Below are positions 54,561 to 64,000 of a DNA stretch of 64,000 nt, in pieces; position 1 is the stretch's first letter; each line of letters begins with the position of its first letter. The notes below the pieces were generated by a model. The model was not told the DNA's origin. It worked only from the letters and a program-made list of their open reading frames with translations, and did no database searches. Origin of the DNA: Volvariella volvacea V23 (lineage: Eukaryota; Basidiomycota; Agaricomycetes; Agaricales; Pluteaceae); NCBI GenBank assembly GCA_000349905.1, contig KB722772.1:62001-126000 (forward strand). Reading direction: 5' to 3'. A program made the position numbers and the translations under genes.

Positions 54561-55451
54561 AGGGACAACAAAAGTTTGCTGCATTGCCGTTTTTGCCCCT
54601 GTAAATGTCTTCGATTCTTGCAATTTGTACCAGAAATTATACGTGCATGTCTTTGTTCTCTTTCTTCACTTGTGTGAGCAGATAAAATGTTTCCAACCTT
54701 CGAAGGCTTATTTAGTCCACATAACTCCAGTTATGGGATTCAAATAAGGCCCTCGGAAATTCTGGTGAATAAGTACTAAGCGGTTAAGGGTCCTATTCAA
54801 TATGCCCAGGCATCACAGGCATTCATTTCCGAAACGGCGCTGAGTCCTTTTGTTTCCTCTCCCAACTTGAACCAGCAACAGTCAGCAGAAACGAGATTCA
54901 TATGGGTTGGAGACCCCATCGCTTGTTTGCTTGCACCTAGACTTTGAGAGCGCAAGGCTGAAGTGTTGGATATCAAAAACTATTATCAGCTCTGAGATGT
55001 AACATACAAAAGATGACACCCTCGCCTTTGTTTTGAGCTTAGCGTTGTTCTCGCTACAATATGACATCACTTGGACAGTCAGTTCTCTTTCAACACCAAC
55101 ACCAACCTTTTGCTCCTCAGATTCTAAGTATTGTTACTTTAGCTCGAAACCCAAACCAAAGGAATCGACATTGATGTCGCTGGGATAGAGGCTCAACTGT
55201 ATCGAAATTTTGAATTCTGAAGGTACCGGAGCGGCCACAAAATGATCGGTATTGTATTCTCCCGTCGTCTCTTCGTAGAAGGCATTTTTTTTCATAACGT
55301 TAGCGTATGGTGACTGACTAATTGAGCGCTCCATATACTGAACCCCTTCCCTTCTTTCACGTGCTGCGATAGACGCCGCTTCACAGCCCCCTGCGCAGCG
55401 CCATTCCTTGCCTTTCTACCTTTATTCATTGGTCACATCCTCCGTGTCCAG
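54561..55451. other. Intergenic; one short minus frame
   Basis: An ATG-started minus frame at 55334-55134 (66 codons) looks protein-like but has no known motif. Nothing else seen. Confidence 0.25.
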
Positions 55452-57065
55452 ATGTACTATTCTCTTTTTAAGACTTCAACCACTCCAGCCGATGCTGAAA
55501 TAGTCAGGTTGGACTTGCAGCGACGAAGTAATTTATTGATGCTAGCTTCGACACTTCCTCCGGAGCTCATCGCTACAATCCTTCAGCTCGTCATTGATGC
55601 CATCATGGCTATTGAAGAAACACCCGACCACAATACTCACGATAAAGCTGCGCTGCGCTGCGTCCAGTGAATCGGTCTCACGTCTGCGCCTATTGGAGAG
55701 AGGTTGCATTAGGTTATCCCTCGTTGTGGGCGTTCATCTGTACCACAAATGCCGACAGATTCGAGACCTTTCTCGAGCGCTCAAAGGGTCAACTGCTCTA
55801 TATAGATACTTGGGCTTGCAAGGCGTACAATGCGCACAACATTATCTTCGAGCTCTCAATGTCCAATATGAACCGGATCCGATCTCTGTACATCTGGCCA
55901 GAATTCGTTGATTGGAATTTGCGTCAAGGACACGGAATAAACGCTCCCCATCTCGAAGCGCTCTGATTCATTAACGGTAGATTCTTGCTCACTAAAAGCC
56001 CTACCACCCCACATATTTCTATGCCAAGGTTTCCTCTTCCAGAGGTCTCAGACCAGTCATATGGCTGGCGTGCTCTTCTTCCTTTGCACCCCACAACCAT
56101 TACCACACTCATCCTCGCAAATGATCTCGACTACCAAGACCAGTTGAATGTACTCACTCGTTGTGACATTCAAAAGCTGTTCATCAAGTGTCCCACTAGT
56201 AGTGTGCCTGTGCATGCGATGATATTGCAATCTGTCATTTTGCCACGACTCGTGTACTTCGAACTCACCACCCCGAGTTGACGGATGCTGTATTACCTCT
56301 CCCCTCGCTACGGCAAATTAATATCCGTTTGACACTCGACTCAGGTCAAATCTCTCGTTGCTTCAACGATGTAGCCAGAATAGTGAATTATCACTTCAGG
56401 AGTCCCGCTCGTGGCCGTTCTCAGCCTCACTACCTCACTATCTCTTGCGGTCAAGGGTATAAGGTTGATATCAGGGTCGAAGATAAAACGGACTGCCCCC
56501 TCGTAATGCCTAATGCAATGCTCATATCTGGTGCAGATCTCGTCAAGCAAGCCCCTCGAGTTATGTTTAATGGTCTACTCCAGTTTTCACGCTTCCTGCG
56601 GGCCCCAGTTCACCCAATTCATATCGAAAATTCCATTGGATGGCATAGAAGCTATCTTCAGTACCTCTTCCATTGTTTCTGCGATAATCTGGATGTTACC
56701 ACAATTGACATTAGAGATGCGGTCGCACTCACTTGCTTTCTCTCCAACCCTAGATGGAGTGCGCCACAATCATATATTTATACCTGCCATGGATGCCACG
56801 AAATACGCGTCTCGTCATACCCTCAGTTAAAGGCCATTTATCTAGGTGGTGAAGATGGCGAGTAAGCACATGATGAGGACAAAATATGGAGAGTTTTTAT
56901 TGATTGGCTCAAAGGACGGAAGCAGAAGGAAGCAGGGTTAACGACGTTAGAATTCAGGCACCGTAGTTGGAAGCCAGATCCCTCGATATTGGATAGGATA
57001 CGACATGTCGTGGGCTGTGTGATTGTCAACCACTACATACCTGTAGTTATAGCATGCATATCTTA
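55452..57065 (+). pseudogene. F-box pseudogene, subfamily 2
   Basis: Nearly full-length copy related to 57981-59633. F-box 'ASTLPPELIATILQL' and 'HVCAYWREVALGYPSLW' are separated by a frameshift near 55660. An in-frame TGA lies at 55964-55966 where relatives have Arg ('HLEVLRF' against 'HLEAL-stop-F'). Another frame change lies near 56270-56280, and a TAA at 56863-56865 precedes a still readable C-terminus ('LTTLEFRHRSWKPD'). It retains a 'YTCHGCHEIRVSSYP' segment. A recently killed duplicate. Confidence 0.82.
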
Positions 57066-57980
57066 GTAACTCGTTTTGTTCTGACCCAACTCCTAACTTC
57101 CCTGTTTCGAGCCCACAAAGAACATGTTAGCCACATCAGCTAGAGGTAAGAGCGTCAGCTCACTCGCCTGTTTGGCCCAATTCCCGAGCTCTATTGCGGA
57201 CTCTATCACGATTGTCCTCAAGATTGCCTTCTGGCAGCTGCAAGTTCCGTGCGAGTGTGGCTGAAGTCCAATAACTGCAAGCATTCCGCCTTCGACTAGC
57301 GCGTTCACAAACTGAGCACAAACCACTATCTTAAACCAGTTCGCACTCAAACCACCCGTAAGACTTATCAAATATCCCACAAACTCTGTTCAAATTTGCT
57401 TCCTGTATTGCACCGTATTGGCCAACGCCGAAATCTTCAAGATGAAAAACAGTTCAAAAACTAGTACGAAGAGAGAGAAAATTTCTCTGGTTCCCAACTC
57501 AGTACATCTCTCTGAGGTGATATAATTACCTTTTAGCTGATATAACGGTAGCCTTTCCGTCATAGTCCTCGCCAAACTGGCCACCATACGCACTATCTTC
57601 GCTCGGTCTTCCACTCACGAGTGGAGCTAATTCATCCCTATCTGTCTCAACTGGTGGATTATCCTTGGGGGGTATCCAGACCTTGGGTCATTTATCCGCA
57701 CAATCGATCCACGCGTGCACCATACTCAGGGTGTCCATAAGATCGTTGCCTCTACGTGAATATTCGAGTGCACACTGCAAACACGCACTCGTTTCAATCA
57801 CCCCTGTTTCGTTGTATGGCTTCTACGCACCTGTGGCGATGTCGTTTCAATGTCTTCGGTGGCTATTCATGCTTTATTTATATGCAATCCGACTCCTGTG
57901 CCCTACACGTGCTGTGGTAGACACCGGTTCACAGCATCTTGCCCCTGACCCTTATCCATCGATCCTCAGCCCTAGCATCT
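57066..57980. other. Intergenic, no supported gene
   Basis: Minus-strand frames at 57380-57093 and 57614-57390 are hydrophobic in part but begin without ATG and match nothing recognised. Confidence 0.25.
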
Positions 57981-59633
57981 ATGCTTTCTCCTCTCGTTGA
58001 AGCGCAAATAGCGGAAGTCAGCACTGAAATATCCGAATTAGAGACACAGCTTGCTCGACTGCGACGACGAAGAAACTCATTCTTACCCATTTCGGCACTC
58101 CCTCCTGAACTGATCACCACCATCTTGAAGCTTATCCTCGGTGATGCCATACTGTCACTTGAAAATGCCGTCGACAGCTCCGCGCAGTCCACTGCGATGC
58201 TTCACGCTCTTCGCTGGATAAATCTCACCCACGTTTACGCCTATTGGAGGGACGTTGCCTTAGGTTGTCCTACGTTGTGGACATTCATCTGCACGACAAA
58301 CCCGGAGAAGTTTCATACCTTTCTAAAGCGCTCACAGAACCAACTCGTTTACGTTGACATATGGCCTCCCAAGGCTGTGAATATGCGCACGCAAATGTTC
58401 CGATTCTTGGTGCCTCATATGCACCGAGTCCGCTCACTACGCATTTGCCCAGAATGTGTTTCTTGGGATTTTGTGCGGTCATATGGCATATCTGTAAACG
58501 CACCTCACCTCGAAGTTCTCCGATTCACCGGTTCCGGTGGGCGTGGATGGCAAGGAAATTCTGTAATTTTGCCGGTTGCCATGCCAAACCTCCGCCTTTT
58601 GGAGGTATCGGGCAGACCAAGGAACGGCTGGCGCTGTCTTCTTCCTTCACACCTTCCAACTGTCAAGGAGCTCGTCCTCACAAATCTTAATTACCTAGAC
58701 GAACTAGACGTACTCAATCGCTGCCCTGCGATTAACAAGCTCTCAGTAAAACATTCCCGGGAATTCGCGTCAAACTATGCAATACCGGATATTGCGCTTC
58801 CAAATCTGCCAAATCTTTCCCATTTGCACGTAAACGACGTCGGATGGCCGCTATTCCTTCTACTCTCCCTTCCTTCAATTCAGCATGTCGCAATCCGCAT
58901 GACCGTCCATAACCGTGACATCTTGCGCTGCTTCGACGACCTAGCAAACTTGATCAACTCGGAGCAATTCAACAATTCCACCCGCAAACTGGACCAGCCT
59001 CGCCACCTCTCCGTTTCCTGCTGCGGTGGGCGAGTAGTTAAAGTCCAAGCCCACAACGCCGCAAATGACGCGTTCGTCACGTTTAGTGCCCCACTCGCAA
59101 CCCATGCCCCCGCCGCCACAGAGCAAACGCCTGAAATCATCTTTGAGTGTCTACCTCAACTTGCGCGATCCTCAAAATTGGGGATTAATTTAATCAATGT
59201 TGAAGACTCGGAGCGGTGGCAGGCGAGCTACCTTCAATGTTTGTTCTGCACCCTTTTTGATAGTTCAGACATCAAGACTATCCGCATACACGGCATCGTT
59301 GGACTCGCTTGCCTGCTCACCGTTACCAACTACAAGTGTCATCATAAACCCAGAGGCGAGCGTCAAAATATCTGTACTTGTCGCAAATGTTGCGAGATGC
59401 GAGGTACTTCTTATCCCGGATTGGAGACCCTTGTTCTGGACGGTATAGATAAGGAGCAGATACGCAAATTTGGTGAAGGTAAAGGTTGGACAGCTTTGGC
59501 TGGTTGGCTTCGAGAACGGAGCACAAGAGGGTCAGCATTAAACACATTGGTGCTTGGGCACCGTTCTTGGAGGCTTGAGGCCCAAATTCCGGAGAGGATA
59601 TCGCGAGCTGTAGGTAACGTTGTTGTAGACTAG
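57981..59633 (+). CDS. F-box protein, subfamily 2 (copy B2)
   Basis: Single exon, 550 residues, ATG at 57981; the same frame runs 42 nt upstream without an ATG. Coiled coil 'TEISELETQLARLRRRRN', F-box 'ISALPPELITTILKL', 'LTHVYAYWRDVALGCPTLW', then leucine-rich strands. Before the last repeats is a Cys cluster 'NICTCRKCCEMRG' that resembles a small metal-binding loop and is partly shared with the pseudogene next door. Predicted SCF substrate receptor; substrate unknown. Confidence 0.87.
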   Translation: MLSPLVEAQIAEVSTEISELETQLARLRRRRNSFLPISALPPELITTILKLILGDAILSLENAVDSSAQSTAMLHALRWINLTHVYAYWRDVALGCPTLWTFICTTNPEKFHTFLKRSQNQLVYVDIWPPKAVNMRTQMFRFLVPHMHRVRSLRICPECVSWDFVRSYGISVNAPHLEVLRFTGSGGRGWQGNSVILPVAMPNLRLLEVSGRPRNGWRCLLPSHLPTVKELVLTNLNYLDELDVLNRCPAINKLSVKHSREFASNYAIPDIALPNLPNLSHLHVNDVGWPLFLLLSLPSIQHVAIRMTVHNRDILRCFDDLANLINSEQFNNSTRKLDQPRHLSVSCCGGRVVKVQAHNAANDAFVTFSAPLATHAPAATEQTPEIIFECLPQLARSSKLGINLINVEDSERWQASYLQCLFCTLFDSSDIKTIRIHGIVGLACLLTVTNYKCHHKPRGERQNICTCRKCCEMRGTSYPGLETLVLDGIDKEQIRKFGEGKGWTALAGWLRERSTRGSALNTLVLGHRSWRLEAQIPERISRAVGNVVVD

Positions 59634-60111
59634 CCGAGGGCTGTGACATGCAGGCTACGGGATCCCTATTTATCTTGTCACCTTACTGTACCCACAGAAT
59701 TTCGTCTTATGTATTTAGATATATACTTGTAACAGACCAACTAATCATTGGTGTTATGAAGATGTTGTTACACATAGATAATTGATGCATAGCAGACTCC
59801 GTTTATATATGTTCCGACTGGCAGCGCCCAAGTGCTTTCTACTCGACGAACACTAGTGTCCCAAAAATCCAGACCGTTCTCCGTTCTTCGAGCCAATCAA
59901 TAAAAAGGGATATTCACCCTAGGCGAGTCCCAATGCTACAGAAATAGGTTGCACGGTATGACGTTTTGTATAGCAGCTGTAGAGCACAGTTGATTTTCAA
60001 ACACAATTCCGACTTCAGTAATGACGCAAAGAGGAAATCGCTTTATTCTGATACAATTCGCTATGCTACATGCAGGGTCCCAAGTGAGTAAAGTATGAGA
60101 TATCAACCCGC
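59634..60111. other. Intergenic, no gene seen
   Basis: Convergent 3' flanks of the F-box gene and the heat-shock gene. Confidence 0.3.
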
Positions 60112-60692
60112 TTAAGAGATGGTGATCCTCTTAGCAGCTTCCTCAGGTGTGCTTCTAGGGAATGTTACAGTGAGAACTCCGTTCTCCATTGCAGCGCGGA
60201 TATCAGTATCCTGCAGAAAAGCCAGAGTCAATACTCATATCCAAGAGTAGCAAAAGCAAGCTGGTGCATACCTTTACACCAGTGGGAAGCTGCAAAGTAC
60301 GGGAGAACTTCCCATATCTCCTCTCGCGTACTGCATATCCCTTTTCTTCATGCTCGGACGACACGTTGGTTTCCCCAGAAACCGTCAAGCGGCCGTTGTG
60401 GACATCGATGTGCACGTCCTCTTTCTTGATTCCGGGCAATTCGAAAGTCGCAGTCACAAGATTCTGCTCCTTGTTCTCGTGCAAGTCCATTCTAATCAAG
60501 CCGTTAGTATCAAATACTGTTTCAAGGACAGATGTTGTAGAGTACATACCTTGGCCTGAGGGATCGAACTGCACCACCCTCTGTCCCTTCTACAGCACGA
60601 CGAGATGCTGCAGCTTGAGGGAGGGTGTTGAATGCTTCATCAAAGAAGCGATCGAAGTTGTAGAAGGGCTCGTAGAACCAGAGGCTAGACAT
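60112..60692 (-). CDS. Small heat-shock protein (HSP20 family)
   Basis: Minus-strand exons 60692-60550, 60491-60272 and 60210-60112 encode 153 residues. An aromatic-rich N-terminus ('SLWFYEPFYNFDRFFDEAF') precedes the alpha-crystallin domain at about 48-145. Its motifs include 'MDLHENKEQNLVTATFELPG', 'VHIDVHNGRLTVSGE', 'RERRYGKFSRTLQLP' and the conserved 'AAMENGVLTVTFP'. Such proteins are ATP-independent holdases that bind unfolding proteins and form oligomers. A perfect heat-shock element lies about 290 bp upstream and a TATA-like box about 100 bp upstream, so heat induction through Hsf1 is likely. Confidence 0.95.
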
Positions 60693-60791
60693 TATGGCTT
60701 GGAAGGGAGATTAGGGCTGAGAATGTGATTAGTAGATGGAGAGTTGGTGTTGGGATTTACGGTAAGGAACTTCGAGTGGTGAAAGGACAGG

Positions 60792-60800
60792 TTTTTATAG
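60792..60800 (-). promoter_or_regulatory. TATA box of the small heat-shock gene
   Basis: The minus strand reads 'ctataaaaa' about 100 nt upstream of the ATG, a good core-promoter match. Confidence 0.55.
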
Positions 60801-60977
60801 GCGCAAGGTCCTGAGTGGAAATCCCCATAAAATTTCCAGCCACTTCCGTGATAGAACATCGTCGAAACGCCCAACAACACAAAAGTTGCCCAAACCTTGG
60901 AGACCTGTAGTTGCGAGAACACTGTGGAAATGCTGGCGCCACTGTGAGGGACTCGGAGCCACATGGTGGCTGTGCCG

Positions 60978-60995
60978 GAAATTTCCGGAAGGTTC
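60978..60995. promoter_or_regulatory. Perfect heat-shock element (four alternating units)
   Basis: GAA-at-TTC-cg-GAA-gg-TTC: four inverted nGAAn units with exact 2-bp spacing, the ideal Hsf1 trimer site. It lies 286-303 bp upstream of the HSP20 start codon. Further scattered 'gaa' and 'ttc' units occur at 60815-60860. Confidence 0.75.
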
Positions 60996-62352
60996 TCCAG
61001 CTGTCAGCCACAGCGGCGCATCCGGGACAGCTGGTACGCAGTGAGCTTAGCCAATATCATCAACGATCTACACAAAAGTGAGGAAACTTCTAGTACCTTG
61101 AAAGCGGATGCTAGTAGGATCGTTATGACTTTGGAAGGCATCTTAGCCAACATCCACAACATCAATTCAGCAAACACCACCAAGGCACGCGGATTGCACC
61201 AGTTCTGAGAAATTTTCAAAAAATATACTGATTTGCGAGTTGTAGAGCGAGTGTGACGAGTGCAGTTCTTGTTGCGTCCTCAGCTTTAACTTTGATAGTT
61301 GGTCTTCGGGAGCAGGCCCATAGAGGTGATGAGGTTGTACATTACCACAACTGGGATCACGTAGGTAATCCGAATTAAGGAACCAGCACAGACGCTGAGA
61401 GATGACTGGGATAGTACTTGCTTCCAAAGATTCATGAATGTCGACGCGCTGTTTGAGGGAAGCGCAGGGTCCAAATGCGAAAGAGGGACAACGCGATGGA
61501 TTCAACGGAGAGCCATAGATTTAAACAGAAAGCCCCCGAATAGTTAAGACTTCGACCAAGGTGGTAAGACAAGCGTTTAAGCCGTCTCCAGTTGAGGTTG
61601 CTTCTCACCACACGGAGTGCTGCTGGGCGGGGATGAGCGCATATCCCGGCTCGGTCCATGCCGGATGCCGGCCGGTTCCTTGAACCCCGACTTGAGGTGA
61701 ATCCCAACCAGCGCAAGTCGCACTGACATACTCCACTCGCATGGGCAGATAGCAAGCCTCTTTCAGCTCACAATTGCTTTTCCCTCATATCCCACCTGCC
61801 AGCGGAATCGTTTTGGCTTCTCTCGCTGGCGTCTATCCATAAATTGCAGACTCACTTGATGGAACGGAGAAAGCCTATGGAATGGGGATTGCGGGGCATT
61901 GATCCGCATAATTTTGTCGTGCTCTTGAGCACTAAAAGGAAGGGCGAAGCGGCCGTGGTACGTCTATATCACAAGGATGCCAGGTACAAATCCATCTCAT
62001 TCCATTAGGTTGGATATATATTATTCCGATTTATACTCTGTTCCGCAGACCTTGTGAGCGTCGAATGGCCCACGTCTATCACCCACTTGTGCAAAGAAGC
62101 TCATACGCGTTATTTTTAGCTCGAAAACGCGGAATCTACCGAAGCGTTATCACACATGCCACAAATGCCGTGTAGTTGTTGGCGAAGTTCAACCGATCCA
62201 CCATCCATGTCACTCGCTCTTCCTCCTCCCATTCGTCCTTGACAGTACCTCACGATGAAATACCGCCAAAATTCTCGGATTATGCACGGTTCAACCGTCT
62301 GTAACTCACCGAAGTACGATGCGCGATACAAAATTTGAGGGCACAAGAATGC
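60996..62352. other. Intergenic between heat-shock and xylanase genes
   Basis: Long upstream space for the xylanase. Minus-strand frames around 61167-61755 start on non-ATG codons and show no motif. No gene is claimed. Confidence 0.3.
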
Positions 62353-62358
62353 TATAAA
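62353..62358 (+). promoter_or_regulatory. TATA box of the xylanase gene
   Basis: 'tataaa', 48-53 nt upstream of the start codon at 62406, a perfect consensus at a plausible distance. Confidence 0.6.
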
Positions 62359-62405
62359 AGCTAAACCACTACGACCCCTATTTTCTTCACGAAGCAGGTT
62401 CCGTC

Positions 62406-63972
62406 ATGCACACAACAATTGCATTCGTCTCTCTTGCTCTATCCATCCTCTCAGTTTCTGCCCAACAGGTGGAATGGGGCCAATGTACGCCGTTGAGGCT
62501 TCTTTTCTTTGTTATTTTTAGCTGATGGGATTGGGATAGGTGGTGGAATTGGCTGGTCTGGACCTGTGAGTACCAATATCTCGGCTTTCGTTCACCTATT
62601 AAGATTTCACATCTCTACTACCCAGACAACATGTAATGGACATCGCCTCTCAACATCTCTTTGGCTGACGTTTTTCAGGCGCCTCCGGATTGACTTGTGT
62701 TTACTTTAACGATTGGTACTCTCAGTACGCTTCATCCTTCTCGGAAATATTGCCCTCCTTTCTGATAGCCTCGAAAGATGCCAAAAGGGCTCCGGCAGTA
62801 CATCAACTACTACCACTACCACTACCACTACCACTACTACCACCACTACCACGACTCCAGGTACCCCTGCCCCGACTGGTGGACTTGACGGTCGTTTGAA
62901 GGCCAAAGGCCGAGTCTTCTGGGTAAGAAAATTGAAGCCCTGGTCCAAATACCCTGCTCTGACCTACAATCTAGGGTTCTGCTGCTGATCCCAATACGCT
63001 CAATATTGCTGGTAAGATTTAGCCCCGCTTGTGAGTTGTGGATAAGTGATTCTAACACTCACCAGCTAATGTGGCCATTCTCCGTTCCGATTTTGGTGCT
63101 GTCACTCCTGTTCGTGTACCCTGTGCTTTATGTTGTTGTCCTGTGCTGATGGTTTAACCAGGAAAACTCAATGAAGGTGAGGTTCATCTGCAAGCACCAG
63201 TTGCCATAGACGCTTATCAGCGGACCCTCGATGACAGTGGGATGCCACTGAACGTAAGCCAGCGCCTAATTTAGGCCGCTTCTCAGTTCTCATATCACAC
63301 GTATTTCAGCGAACAGGGGATCCTTCAGCTACGGAAATGCAGACACACTCGTCAACTGGGCTACGTCCAACGGCAAGATGATTCGAGGCCACACTCTCGG
63401 TATGCGTGTCATTTTTTCTCCCATTCCCAACTTTTTTTTTATTGCTGCTTTAGTCTGGCACTCGCAATTGCCTGGATGGGTCTCGTCCATTAATGACAGG
63501 AACACATTGGTAGGTTATCCATTGGGATTGTGCTAAGCAAAGCCGACTAATATGTTTATAATAAGACGGAAGTCATCCAAAACCACATCTCCAACTTAGC
63601 TGGAAGATACAGGGGCAAGTTATATGGCAAGTACCTCCTCTTCTCCTATTCCTATATACGCACTAATGCAGTGTCATTTAGCTGTAAGTTTCTTACTTAT
63701 GCATCGTTCGTAGAAGTTCTAAATCGAATGTTCAACGATTAGTGGGACGTTATCAAGTGAGTATCAATCTGCATACATTTCGCTTTATCTAACACCCTAT
63801 TCAGCGAAATCTTCAATGAAGACGGTAGCTTGCGTTCTAGCGTTTTCTCCAACGTCCTGGGAGAAGTAGATCTCCACTTCTTTAAGGGTCTGGATGTATA
63901 CTCACAATTTGATAGTCGTTTGTCTCCCTTGCATTCCAAGCGGCGCGCGCTGCAGATGGCACTGCCAAGTTC
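62406..63972 (+). CDS. Secreted endo-beta-1,4-xylanase, GH10 with N-terminal CBM1 (3' end outside window)
   Basis: Sixteen exons are visible: 62406-62484, 62540-62565, 62626-62632, 62679-62724, 62778-62922, 62975-63011, 63066-63109, 63162-63176, 63238-63253, 63310-63399, 63454-63509, 63566-63626, 63682-63683, 63743-63756, 63805-63865, 63916-63972; 252 codons so far. Signal peptide '[19 protein letters not shown]'. A cellulose-binding CBM1 follows ('[12 protein letters not shown]', '[14 protein letters not shown]'), then a poly-Thr linker. The GH10 catalytic domain shows 'FGAVTPENSMKWDATEP', '[18 protein letters not shown]' and '[16 protein letters not shown]', with the acid/base Glu at about residue 214. 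The nucleophile Glu would lie beyond the window. GH10 enzymes hydrolyse x­ylan backbones; the CBM1 tethers the enzyme to plant cell wall. One intron (63627-63681) has a GC donor. An exon of 2 nt is inferred; see findings. Confidence 0.9.
62804..62857 (+). repeat. ACT/ACC microsatellite encoding a poly-Thr linker
   Basis: Near-perfect run of Thr codons inside the xylanase linker between CBM1 and the catalytic domain. Length variation between strains is expected. Confidence 0.85.
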
Positions 63973-64000
63973 GTATCCCTACCCGCATCCGATCGCACTA

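Noticed and set aside
57093..57614. Two hydrophobic minus-strand frames
   Set aside because: The lower frame starts on GTG, not ATG; they lie in different frames and match no family.
40966..59633. A single large inverted duplication covering all F-box genes of subfamily 2
   Set aside because: Gene order in the right arm (A then B) is not the mirror of the left arm (A, B on the minus strand read outward), so at least two separate events are needed.
62804..62857. Trinucleotide run considered as a CRISPR or telomere-like array
   Set aside because: It is a Thr-codon microsatellite inside the xylanase linker; there are no spacers.

Overview
This window comes from a filamentous basidiomycete, most likely a wood- or litter-decaying mushroom (Agaricomycetes). 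The evidence is the gene content and gene structure. Genes are split by many short introns of about 45-60 nt. Coding content includes a secreted CBM1-GH10 xylanase, a cytochrome P450, a fungal beta-trefoil lectin/inhibitor-type protein, and a large family of F-box/LRR-like proteins. Exon joins given here were worked out by hand from reading frame, splice-site consensus and recalled family motifs; no database search was run.

Layout, left to right. 1-4.5 kb: sparse, with an F-box remnant, a five-exon beta-trefoil gene and a possible small secreted peptide. 4.5-24.5 kb: a gene-dense stretch. It holds an F-box gene, eIF2 alpha (minus), an alpha/beta hydrolase, an F-box/LRR gene (minus), the DNA polymerase epsilon histone-fold subunit Dpb4, a decayed F-box copy, GPI8 (minus), an HCNGP/SAP30BP-type nuclear factor divergent from GPI8, a second alpha/beta hydrolase (minus) with the same exon lengths as the first, and another F-box gene. 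25.2-29.1 kb: the global corepressor TUP1 (minus, 11 exons), with very large low-complexity regions and an apparent one-base frameshift. 30-32.5 kb: an F-box remnant and a D-amino-acid-oxidase-like flavoprotein.

33-40.4 kb is a gene graveyard: an F-box pseudogene carrying two insertions, a decayed TSC1 (hamartin) gene, a truncated NAC-alpha (EGD2) fragment and a truncated TRM9-type tRNA methyltransferase fragment. An intron-containing tRNA-Lys(CTT) follows. 41-60 kb: four intact F-box genes of a second subfamily plus one pseudogene, arranged on opposite strands around a mitochondrial PDK-type kinase and a 12-exon P450. 60-64 kb: a small heat-shock protein with a perfect four-unit heat-shock element upstream, then the 5' part of a GH10 xylanase whose exons include one of 7 nt and an inferred one of only 2 nt; the window ends inside this gene.

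The conserved genes (SUI2, DPB4, GPI8, TUP1, PDK, HCNGP) look like ordinary core chromosome. The F-box genes and pseudogenes are the expanding and decaying accessory component between them. No complete transposase, reverse transcriptase, CRISPR array or viral gene was seen.
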